Shown piece after piece: positions 35,848 through 45,411 of a stretch of 64,000 nucleotides of DNA (position 1 is its first letter; each line of letters starts with the position of its first letter). A model generated the notes under the pieces. That model made no database searches. It saw only the letters and a program-made list of their open reading frames with translations, and had not been told where the DNA came from. The translations under genes and the position numbers were made by a program. The stretch is from Posidonia oceanica (taxonomy: Eukaryota > Streptophyta > Magnoliopsida > Alismatales > Posidoniaceae): positions 31,305,001-31,369,000 of the forward strand of contig JAZBRS010000023.1 in NCBI GenBank assembly GCA_037176725.1, in the 5' to 3' direction.

Positions 35848-37317
35848 GATTGTGCTTCAGAGATTGATGAGGTCTTGGATTTTCATGCACCTCAATTGTG
35901 AATATGTATAAAATGTACATAACTTTTCTTTTCTTAGCAGTAGAAGCACTCCATCCCGAATTAGGTATCATTGTTCTAATTGTAATTGTTTTTCATTTAT
36001 CATATCAATTGTTGCATACATTGAGGACAATGCATGGTTAGGTATGGAGGGAGTCTTCTTTGTGTTTTTTTCATTTTCTTTAGTTAGAGTTTTTTATGTG
36101 ACATTATAAAAAAAATTTTAAAAAAATAAAACAAAAAAATAAATAAAAAATATATTAAAAAAAAAGTTTTCTTAAAGTTAGAGTTGTATGTACACAAGTT
36201 TTCTTTCGTTTTCTTTAGTCAGAGTTTTTTGTGTGACATTTCATAAAAAAAATAAAAAATATATATATATAAAAATAAAAACAAAAACAAATTAGGAATT
36301 ATCCATAATAATTTAGCTAGCTAGGAGTGGATAAGTAACTTTGAGTTGGAGTTCAAAGGTAAAATTGATAGAATGGAATCTCTCAAACCCTAAAGTGGAG
36401 ACAAAATCTAAAAAATAGCATCATCTGGATTATCCTTAAGCACATGTGTATCTTATCTTGCACTTACACTTTAGTCCTTCACTATGGAGAATAAAGGAAG
36501 ACCTGAAACACGAGAGTATCAAAAGAGAAAAAAGAAAAAAAAAAGAGATTGCTGAAAGTCTAACAATCACTAAGTAACTGGGTAACCGTGTCTCAGAAAG
36601 CATTAGATATTCACGTAAAAAGGTGTTTGGAGGACAACAGAATGGAAAAGAAAATCTTGTCTTTGTGGCCTTGGTTACTTGAGTGATTAAGTCCGTAGAG
36701 GTGTCTCAACACCTGGTATCTTAAAGCCATCTGGTTAGGGAATCACCGACTTAAAGCTCGATAAATAGATAGCAAAGAAAAAGCCTAAGAAAGCAAGAAT
36801 AAAGTTCTCTAAATTATTCAAATGAGATGAAAAGGTGTTCAGGTTGGACTTAAAAATAATTGTTAAAGACTATTTTCACAACCACAAGGTACATGTGAGT
36901 CAAATGTAAAGAAGGATGATGTGAAAGATAGGAAAGAGTCTCCATGACATGAGGAGGAGAGAGAGATTTTGACTTGAGTTAGAGCTAGAGAATAAAAACT
37001 CAAGGTATCTTAGAAGCTTCCTAACTTGTTAAAATATTGTGGATAGTGGTAGTGTAAATAACATTTTTATCTTTCTTTATTTTATTTTATTTTATTTTTC
37101 CTTTTCTTCTAGGATTTTGTGGGTAGATCTGCTGCAAACCCTCACGAGACACCACTCGTCTACTAGGACAACGTAGGGGTTTAAAGGCTTGTTGCACGTG
37201 CTAAGTGCAATCGCGATTCCTGCGAAAGTGAGTTAAGATTTTCTTTCTTTATTTGTTCTTTCTTTTGTTTGAGTCAGTTTTGCTCGAGGACTAGCAAAAG
37301 ATAAGTATAGGGGTATT
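35848..37317 (+). other. 3' non-coding region of element D
   Basis: A/T-rich runs (36110-36290), then a block conserved with element C. It ends with the purine-rich AAAAGATAAGTATAGGGG before the 3' LTR. Confidence 0.6.
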
Positions 37318-38585
37318 TGATTAGTACATTATTCTTACATATTTTATGCCCATATTTATCTCTTTTGTTCATAAATAATATTACTCGAGGTATTTTGTGC
37401 AATTTGTGCAGGAACTTTGGACTTGAAGAGAAAAGAGGAAAAGAATGAGGAAAAATGATAAAAGACAAAAAGAAATACAAATCCAAGGATAAAAGAAATG
37501 GAAATTCGTGTAAGATATCAAATATATCTTTTCCACGTGTGTGAACACGAAGAGTAAGATAAGATAACAGAAGCAACAAAGTTAGAGAAAATTCAGGAAT
37601 AGGTGGCGCCCCCCAAGCGTCCGAAAGCACATCTGGCGCCTCCCAAGCGCCCAGATAAGATTTGTTTGACTCCGTCTTTGGCAATCACAGAAATATCTTA
37701 GAAATATCTTGTAATTGAAATTCAGTTTCCTCATTTGTAGCCGGATTTGTTTATATGACGGCCAAGCCTTATAAATCTATAAAAGGAACCCATTGTGTAA
37801 ACCCTAGGAGATCCTGAATCTTCCACATTAGGCTTAAGCTTTCTTCCTCTATTGTTTAGAGTTCTTGAAACTTAGTTTTTGTAATCAAGGTATTTTTATC
37901 AATTGAAGTTCATTTTCTTTCTATTAATTATATCTTGTTCTTCTCTTTTCCTTTCTTTTAGTTTTATGTTTTCCATTATCAAGTGTGGCTAAGTTCTTAG
38001 ATCTAGGGCTTAGATGAAGTTTATGTATGTTCATATGTTGTGATTGGTTTCTGTCTTCTCATGCTTAAATGCTATGATTACGTAGACTGGATGTATATGA
38101 CATGGATCATTCATTATTCGATAAACTTTGATAGATTAATATTGATAATATCTATTTAGTCTATGCTTAGAGAAGAATACTTGGGGGTTGTGTATATAAT
38201 CGCAGATCTATCGTATATCATTTGATTTAGTTTATTTTGTGTGATTTTATCTTAGAACTTGATAATCTATGGTGCTTTGCATATAGGTTATGCTTGTTAG
38301 GATAAGAATAATTGAGTAAACTATTTAGATCATGAAGAGAGACAAGAGTGGATTTAATCATGCATATTGAATTTTACATAAATGGATTCAAAGCTGTTGG
38401 TTTGTTTTAATTAGTTTGATTACATCTTCTATTTGTAGTTCTTAATCATCATCAATCTAAACCCCCTTTCAATAGTTGATAATAAGTATTTGTTTTTAAA
38501 CATTATTCTCTGTGGGATCGACCTGTATTTTGCATACGTACTACATAATACACTGTGCACTTGCGGTTAATTAAAATTCACATCA
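37318..38585 (+). repeat. 3' LTR of element D
   Basis: 1268 bp. The GGCGCC-type dyads at 37604-37650 carry substitutions not present in the 5' LTR. Confidence 0.85.
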
Positions 38586-38590
38586 CTTTT

Positions 38591-39396
38591 GGTACTGTGT
38601 TGAATTACAGTACAACTTTCCAACATCAGACGGATGGTCAGACGGAGAGGACTATTTAAACTTTGGAAGACATGTTGTGGGCCTGCGCTCTGGATTTTGG
38701 GGGTTGCTGGGAAGAGTACTTGCCACTGTGGAGTTTGCCTACAATAACAGTTTTCACTCTAGCATTGAGATGGCTCCGTTTGAGGCACTGTATGGGAGGC
38801 CGTGCCGGACACCCACCTGTTGGAGCGATGTAGGAGAGCGTCAGCTTGTTGGACCAGAGATTGTGCAGCAATACCAAGAGAAAGTGGATCTGATCAGGAA
38901 GAGGTTGTTAACTGCACAGAGCAGGCAGAAGAGTTATGCAGATAGGAGGCGAAGGCCTTTGGAATTCAAGGAAGGAGACTTCGTTTTCCTGAAGATGTCA
39001 CCAACTAAAGGGGTTGCAAGGTTTGGGAGGCGAGACAAGTTGAGTCCTCGATATATTGGCCCCTATGAGATTGCTAGAAGAGTTTGTGAGGTGGCTTATA
39101 AGTTGGTTTTGCCACCAGAGCTCTCGGGAGTGCATAGCGTCTTCCATGTGTCGATGTTGAGGAAGTATGTTGCTGATGTTTCCCAGATCTTACCAGTTCA
39201 GCCAGAAGGACTGCAGCAGGACTTGTCTGTGGAGGAGAACGCTGTTCAGATTCTAGATCATAAGGAGCAGGTTCTCAGGAACAAGGTTATTCCTTTGGTA
39301 CTGGTTCAGTAGTAGCAACATGATTTGGAGGAAGCCACTTGGGAGTGGGAAGCAGATATGTATTCTAGATACCCTTATTTGTTCCATTTGTTATGA
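38591..39396 (+). pseudogene. Element E pol, integrase end and chromodomain
   Basis: Continues the integrase cut by element D. HQTDGQTERTI holds the last catalytic Glu, followed by a stop at about 38656 and then FAYNNSFHSSIEMAPFEALYG. The C-terminal GPYEIARRVCEVAYKL and VFHVSMLRKYV segment is next. A chromodomain-like tail follows: ILDHKEQVLRNKVIPLVLVQ, a stop in place of the usual Trp, then EEATWEWEADM and YPYLF. Chromodomains direct chromovirus integration toward particular chromatin. Confidence 0.85.
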
Positions 39397-39432
39397 ATTT
39401 CGAGGACGAAATTTCTTTTAAGGGTGTTAGGA

Positions 39433-40990
39433 TGTAATGTTCTGATTTTCCATAATATAATTTGAGTTAATTATTTTGGAAAATCTTTCCCTGTTGTTTG
39501 TAGTGTGTTGGGCTTTGTGTTTCTTTGGTGGTTTTGTTTCTAGTTCCTCAGTGTTGTTTGGTGGGGTCGTGAGGAAGTAAGGACTTGGTTGAAGGAAGTT
39601 AGGAGCTTGTGTGTGGTTTGTGGTGGAAAATGGATGGGAATGCAATTTCCCCATTTTCTCCCCACACGTGCCCATTCTTCTTTCTTCTCTTCTCCTTCGT
39701 TTTCTTCTCCACCGGACAGCCGATTGCAACCCTAGGCGATCGCCGGCGGCCGGAGGAGATAGAGGAGGTGCGGCCGGTGCTGGAGGAGTGCGGAGGCAAG
39801 CCGGTGTGAGGTGTGTGGCGCTCGTTGGCCGGAGGAGGGAGGGTGTTGTTCGTCGGCCGACCGGGCTGGAGGTGGTGGTTCGCCGTTTGGTGCGTGTTTC
39901 CCCCTTGAATTCTTTCCAATTTTCTTATCTAAATGCTTAGATTACATGTGATCTAGGTATGCCATGATTATTGTAGGATTTTATTTGGTTTTGAATGATT
40001 TTTGGATTGAATGTGGTTTGATAGAAATAGGTTTTATTTGACCTCTTGAGCTTTGCGAATTTGTATCTTGATGCATGATGCATGATGCATGGATTGGTTT
40101 GATTTTTGTGCTCATGTGTAGAGCACTCGTGATGCTTTGATTCTAGCATTTACTCGTGATTTATGGGTTTTTGTGGTGAGATCGGTTGGGATTCCCATCT
40201 TAGGCGATTTGTTTTGGGTTTCGTTTTGGTTTTCTGAAATCGCCCAGATCGATACGATCTTTTTGGATCGGTATGCCGTTTTCTATAGAAATCGGTACGA
40301 CCCGCTATTTTCGTTGTCCCATTTTACCGTCAGTTTAGGCCAGAATCTAATTTCGGTCTGCCGATTTCTGCGTGGATCGGTTCAATTGGTGGATTTGGTT
40401 CTACCGAATCAGGGATTTTCGGTCAATCGGTGGCATTTTCGGTGTGCCGTTTTTGGTCTGAACCTGGATTCGATACCCAAGACAGTTGACCGGTTGATTT
40501 GGTTCTCCTGAACAGGGATTTTCGATCGACCGGTGGATTTTTCGGTGTGCCGTTTTTTGGGTAAAATGGTTTCTAAAGAGAGAGATTTGGGTTTTGATGT
40601 ATTTGGTTTTATTGTGATTTGGTATGGTTTTATCGATTATGAGGAATGATTTTGAAAAGATTTCCAAATGATTTTGGAAAAGAAATGCATGTTTATGAAA
40701 AGAGTTTGGAAATGGTTTCTGTGGTTTTGAAGGACCAAGAGACCGAAGCTTCTGACCGGTAACTAGGGGTGTTTGAATACACTTTATTGTTCGAGAGTCA
40801 GGTAGCCTAGGGTGAGGTTAGCGGTACAGTAGGCCCCGTTGAAACAGACGGTCTACCCTCTATGCCGATGCTGGCTGGGGTTAGGGTTGGAGTCTCTAGA
40901 CGCTCGGGTACCAAAGGGACGCCAGAGTGCGTAACCCCGTGTTGATATGATGTTGATCATGGAAATGATCATACTAAATTGAGGGCTGAG
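39433..40990 (+). repeat. Truncated 3' LTR of element E
   Basis: Matches the first 1.56 kb of the 5' LTR and stops abruptly at GAGGGCTGAG. The next base starts hAT-2 sequence. It has one extra GATGCATG unit near 40080 and lacks about 18 bp near 40365 relative to the 5' LTR. Confidence 0.85.
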
Positions 40991-42871
40991 TTTCTACAGA
41001 CTTTTCTGATAATCTACATCTTCTATCACTTAAAACTCTTTTTCCTGCAGAAAATGCAGACTCCGACGTCACAGTAGACGTCGGAATCGTTAGTAAATCT
41101 TTAGCCATTCTAGAAATTATAGGAAACGTAATTGCGGTATTAGACCACCATTTTAATATATCTAAGTTATCCATTTCTGATTTACTAAATATAAATTCAC
41201 ATTCTAAATAATTTTCTAATTCATTATTTGTTGATGATTTTACATATTTTTCATTTTTCTTATTTAATCTATTCCAAAATGAACTACCAGTGCTACTATA
41301 AGTCTGTGATCCTACAGTACTAGATCTAGGTGCACTAGAACTACCTTCACCACATATTTTAACATATTCTTCAAATAATGTATATAAAGTAGTTTTAATT
41401 TTATTATTAAATTCTTTTATTAAGTTACTTTTATTCATGTTACTAAAAATATCATTTATAAGTACCAATAAATTAACTAATCTATGCCTAGGATCCATAA
41501 TTATTGCTAAACATGCCCACATTAGAGGATCATCCCAATAACTATTATATTTATGTTGCATTACTTGAATAATATTTACAAAACAAGTACTTCTCTATAT
41601 TGCTGAAAAATATTTGTAATATTAAATAAATTAATTAAAACTAGATTACTAGTAGGATAATATTTACCAAATAATTGTTTAGTAGCATTATAAAAAGGTT
41701 CTAAAAAATTATGAATTATTTTAGAATTTTGTCAATCTTCATCATTTATCATATAATTAGATTTTGCATTATAAAATGTTGTAATTATGTGGTTATAAGG
41801 TAAACTTGAACTTAACATATCATAAGTTGAGTTCCATATATGTTGAACATCTAATTTAAATTTTTTAGGTCTTAAACCATTTTCCGAACATAAATGCCTA
41901 AATTTTTGATATCTTTTGGTTGATGTTTGAATAAATAAAATAGCTGATCTTATATTTTCTATAAAAGGTCTAATACAATCTATACCATCTTGTACAATTA
42001 AATTTATTATGTGACAACAACACCTACAATGAAAGATTTCACCATTTAATATTGGTTTTAGATTTCTTTTTAATAAATCTATGGCAACATTATTATTAGA
42101 AGCATTATCAAAAGATATTGTATTAATTTTATAATATAAGTGAAATTTTTTAGTAATTTCTTCTAACATATTAGCTACAGCCTTACCAATATGTGGATGA
42201 TCAAATACCCTAAAAACTATTAATCTTTTTTGTAAGGTCCACTCTATGTCTATCCAATGTGCAATTAAACATAGATATGAAAAATTATTAGGGCCTGTCC
42301 AAACATCACAAGTTAATGATACTCTACATAATAAACTAAAAAATATTCTCATTATATTTTGTTTATCTTTTTTAAATGTTTTATAAATTAATTTTTTTGT
42401 AGTGTTTCTAGAATGACTTTTAAATTGTGGATTAAGACAATCTTGTACACAAGATTCAAATTTTTTATTTTCTGATAATGAAAATGGTTGTTGATCTTGT
42501 ACTATATATTTTGTTATACGTTCTTTTTCTCCTTCTGCATTATATTTCTAATTTACTAAACCACTAGAACCTATATGTAATTTAGATTGCCTTAAGTCTG
42601 TGTTTTCATCTTTATTGTGTGCTGCTAAATATTTTTGTAAATGCCTAGAAATGTGACCTACACCCCCACCCCTAGGACAAGTGTATCCTAGACCACAATA
42701 ATTACAATAACATCTATTTTCATTTGAAGGGTCTAATGTTACATGTTCCCAAATCCATGAACTCTGTTTCCTAGGTTTTTTGGTGCCAGTGGATTGTGTA
42801 GGGGTGTCTTGATGTTGAGGCTAGTCTGACTCCTGGGTTAAGATATAATCATGGCTTTCTATGTTTTCCAT
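40991..42871 (-). pseudogene. hAT-2 transposase, truncated in hATC
   Basis: ATG at 42871. The BED finger has an intact CNYCG pair, but the final ligand is Tyr (HLQKY instead of HLTKC in hAT-1). Stops include one near 42823 in the leader (QESD-stop) and a TAG at about 42551. The latter falls at exactly the same codon as a TAG in hAT-1. The core follows: LTCDVWTGPNNFSYLCLIAHW, NTISFDNASNNN, CRCCCHIINLI. The C-terminal hATC block runs MAKDLLTIPTSTVTSESAFSAG and VLSDRRCRLSEKSV and then runs out into the element E junction. Confidence 0.85.
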
Positions 42872-43338
42872 TATAAATATCTAAAGTATGAAAAAACAAA
42901 TGAAAACTATGACTAAAGGATTTAACAGTAGAGAAAAACAGATGTAATAACTAATGTATGAATTATGATTATGAAATCCATAACCCAAAAGTCCCAAAAT
43001 CCAAAAATAGAGGGAGTAGAAGTAGAGAAATTAGAGGGATTAGAAGTAGAGAATTTTTGTAGCTTAGAAGATCAGTAGAGTAGCAGTAGTAGCAGCAGTA
43101 GTAGTAGTAGAGCTAAAAAAAAATTGAGCAGATCAGCAGACGGGAGACCGGAGTCCGGAGTGTGGGAGAATTGGCCACTTAGGAGAATTATGAGAGTGGA
43201 AGAATTGTGAGAGTGGGAGGATTATGAGTGTTGTAATAAGAGAGAAGAGTGAGTTGTGTGAAAAAATATGAAGGTATGGTAGGGTATTTATAGAAAAATG
43301 AAGAGAAGAGAGGAGAAGAGAAGAAAAAAAAAAAAAGG

Positions 43339-43400
43339 CCGTTGGTAGCCGTTGCTTGCCAACGGCTACAAATTGGCAACGGCTAAATGAGCCGTTGCCA
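43339..43400. repeat. GCCGTTG/CAACGGC dyads in the hAT-2 leader
   Basis: Four alternating GCCGTTG and CAACGGC words with short spacers, able to form stem-loops. They lie between the leader and the GGGCC subterminal repeats. hAT-1 has a decayed counterpart near 45177-45205 (GTTGGC...CCAACGTTG). Confidence 0.6.
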
Positions 43401-43429
43401 ATGTGTTTTTTTTATTATTTTTTTCTTTT

Positions 43430-43635
43430 TTACTGGGCCGGCCTGGCCCAGTTGTTTCCAGCAGGCCTACTGGGCCCACTTAGCGGGCCCAACCAGGCCG
43501 AAGTGATGGGCCCGGCCTGGCCTGGGCCCAAATCGGGCCTCGGTTGGCCCGGCCCACGATTTTCGTGGGCTGGGCTAGGCCGGGCCAAACCGCGGGCCGG
43601 GCCGGGCGGCCCAGGGCCGGCCCGGCCCGGTTTAC
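43430..43635. repeat. GGGCC-rich subterminal repeats of hAT-2
   Basis: Dense GGGCC, GGCCC and CCGGCC words ending at the terminal repeat. Equivalent to 13320-13440 and 45240-45385. Confidence 0.7.
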
Positions 43636-43642
43636 ATGTCTA

Positions 43643-44850
43643 GCTGTCTCTCTATGTTGGACAATGTGGTAAACTGAGTCCTATGTTGGACACAGATGTT
43701 CCCAGCATTCAACACTCTGGGTCTGTGGTTTCCAGATTTTGTGTTTGCCCTTGGTTTTCATGCTTTGATTATTATTGCTCTGATTGCTTGGCTTGCTCTA
43801 CTCTGTTTATGGTTTTTACTTGGTATTATATCATGTCTCATCAGTTGTGCATGCATGCTCTGTAGATTTTCTGTCTCTCTGTGTTGGACGCTGTGGTAAC
43901 CTGCGTCCTATGTTGGATGCAGATGTTCCCAGCGTTCAACGCTCTGAGTCTGTGGTTTCTTGATTTTGTGCCTACTCTTGGTTTTTACGCTTTGATTGCT
44001 TTTGCTCTGATTGCTTGGCTTGCTCTACTTTGTCCATGCTTTTTATTTTGATATTAGTATCATATTTTATCAGTTGTGCATGCATGTTCTGCAGGTTTCC
44101 CGTCCTCTGTGTAGGACGCTGGGTTTCCCAGTATCTTACGTTAGACGTTGGTTATCCTAGTGTCCAACACTTCAAGTTTGCTGCAGTTTGTTTCCTTGTG
44201 CCGTTTCTGATTCGAACCTCGTTTTTTTGGATTTGTTTGCTCCTAGGGCATGTTTTGGCACCCTAGCACATAGTCTAATAGTGATTTTTAGATGTCGCGC
44301 CTTAGTCATGTTTTCCCGACCTGTTTTCGCCTCCTTGCAACATTTTAAACTTTAATCAATCGCTTTTAAACAAGATTTGCTAAGCTTTGCACGGTTTATA
44401 ATTGCATATTGCATACCGCCTTAGGGTGAACATAAACCGGCGTTTCACGCCAACATTTGTCACACAATAGCGGATCAGTTAAGAAAGACCAATTCCTCGG
44501 ACGTGTCGGGGATGCCTAACACCTTCCCCGCACGTAACAGGAGTCCTTACCTTTTCTCTGGACCGCATTGACTCTGTGTCACACATTTGGATCGGATTTG
44601 CATGCTTTTAAAATGCACAAGCTTTCTTCGCACGTTCCTTATACGGTTTTCCTAGTTTATTCATTTTAATAAATTAGGTGGCGACTCCTTGTCTTTTTTT
44701 TGTTTTCCTTTTGCGTTCGTTTCTGCTTTTTCGGTGTTTTCGAGTCAAATAGCCTTCCTCGGATCCACCTGCTTATATTGGCCTACTATCCGTCGGTGTA
44801 CGTGAGCTTTGGCATCGTGCATGGATGCGTTGATTTTCAAGGTTACTACA
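43643..44850 (+). other. 3' portion of LTR unit B
   Basis: Non-coding. After the dyad array it contains a block at 44495-44550 inverse to the one at 14705-14765 of unit A, the word AGGTGGCGACTCC at about 44680, and the terminal CA at 44850. Confidence 0.55.
43654..44170. repeat. Dyad array in the 3' portion of LTR unit B
   Basis: Three units begin near 43654, 43881 and 44110, a period of 227-229 bp. Each has two dyad halves, such as TGTTGGACGCTGTGG...TGCGTCC and TGTTGGATGCAG...AGCGTTCAACGC. The spacers repeat TTTTGCTTTGATT-type words and a TTGTGCATGCATG word, so the whole unit is tandem. Confidence 0.75.
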
Positions 44851-44855
44851 GAAGT

Positions 44856-45403
44856 AAAGAAAATTTTTTGTTGGCAGAGACACCGAGCCGACAAGCCGCG
44901 GAATAGAGAGTGTTGAAAAGTTAGAAGCCGGAGTTCGGAGACCGAAGTGTTGTTGATGAAGACCGGAGTCAGGAGCCAAACTTGTATTCCACACAAGTGA
45001 GAAGAAGAGTAGAGAAATTTGAGATTGAAGAATTTTAGAGAATGAGAGAGTTGTAGTAAAGAGATTGAGAGAATTGAGAAGAGTTGAGTAGAGAGTTGTG
45101 TAAAAAATGAGAAGAGCAATGAAGTATTTATAGAAGAAGAAAAGGAAAAGAAAAAAAAAAGAAAAAAATAATAATTGTTGGCAAGGACGTTGGCTTCCAA
45201 CGTTGTGCACTCACCATTTTTTATTTTTTTCATAAATTGCGGACCGACTCGGCCTGGACTCAGTCGTTGGACAGGGCCCAAATGGGCCTAGATTAATGGG
45301 CCGATTGGGCCTGGACTTTGGACCCAGCACGGCCCGTGGCCTGAATCGGGCCATGTCGGGCTGAAATCTGGTCCGGGCCGGACAGCCCCAAATTACACCT
45401 TTA
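44856..45403 (-). other. 5' leader and 5' end of hAT-1
   Basis: The part of hAT-1 to the right of unit B: leader, T/A-rich tract (45140-45175), GGCC-rich subterminal repeats (45240-45385) and the terminal repeat. It is homologous to 42873-43642 of hAT-2. Confidence 0.75.
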
Positions 45404-45411
45404 CCTCCAAT

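Larger units (their letters stand above)
31897..38585 (+). mobile_element. Element D: non-autonomous Athila-like LTR retrotransposon, 6.7 kb
   Basis: Inserted in the integrase core of element E with a perfect 5-bp duplication ctttt (31892-31896 and 38586-38590). The 5' LTR (31897-33165) and 3' LTR (37318-38585) are about 1.27 kb each; the first base pairs of the 5' LTR read TATTAGC where the 3' LTR has TGATTAG. The interior has a primer site, a triplicated segment, a Gag-derived frame and the same non-coding blocks as element C. It encodes no pol. It is the youngest layer of its stack. Confidence 0.85.
25820..40990 (+). mobile_element. Element E: Ty3/gypsy chromovirus (Tekay/Del type), 3' truncated and split by element D
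   Basis: In order it has: 5' LTR (25820-27970), iMet primer site, gag with two zinc knuckles, protease, RT, RNase H, integrase, element D inside integrase, the integrase end, a chromodomain-like tail, and a partial 3' LTR. The order RT-RNase H-integrase and the C-terminal chromodomain place it among plant chromoviruses. A Tekay/Del assignment is suggested by the long LTR and the TTTCGAGGACGAAATTTC block before the 3' LTR. Many stops make it non-functional. Its right end, with the expected TSD partner of catgt (25815-25819), is deleted. Confidence 0.85.
40991..43642 (-). mobile_element. hAT-2: second copy of the hAT family, 3' end deleted
   Basis: The right end TTTACATGTCTA is the exact inverse of the hAT-1 left end TAGACATGTAAA, so the border at 43642 is firm. 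The left part is missing: coding sequence begins inside the hATC domain directly against the broken LTR of element E. It was inserted in LTR unit B, and the right-hand 8 bp would be gctgtctc. The 5' leader, dyads and GGGCC repeats match hAT-1. Confidence 0.85.
24309..44850 (+). mobile_element. LTR unit B (solo-LTR-like), interrupted by elements E and hAT-2
   Basis: Starts TGTACACACCCCATTTTG, nearly the same as unit A, and ends GGTTACTACA. The 5-bp target duplication gaagt lies at 24304-24308 and 44851-44855. The remaining unit sequence is 24309-25819 and 43643-44850, about 2.7 kb, plus an unknown piece lost between E and hAT-2. Like A it shows one LTR only, carries the TTGGACGCTG dyads and has the GGTGGCGACTCC word near 44681. 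It was inserted in the 5' leader of hAT-1 about 100 bp upstream of the transposase ATG. Confidence 0.7.
13299..45403 (-). mobile_element. hAT-1: Ac-like hAT transposon expanded to 32 kb by nested insertions
   Basis: The left end TAGACATGTAAAATGAAG and the inverted right end TAAAGGTGTAATTTGGGG are hAT-like terminal repeats. The flanks are cctccaac (13291-13298) and cctccaat (45404-45411), an 8-bp target duplication with one mismatch. The element proper is 13299-14461, 23061-24308 and 44856-45403, about 2.9 kb in all, which is a normal hAT size. Its transposase gene runs on the minus strand. Both ends carry GGGCC/GGCCC-rich subterminal repeats. LTR unit A interrupts the coding region and unit B interrupts the 5' leader, so this copy is dead. 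Confidence 0.85.
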
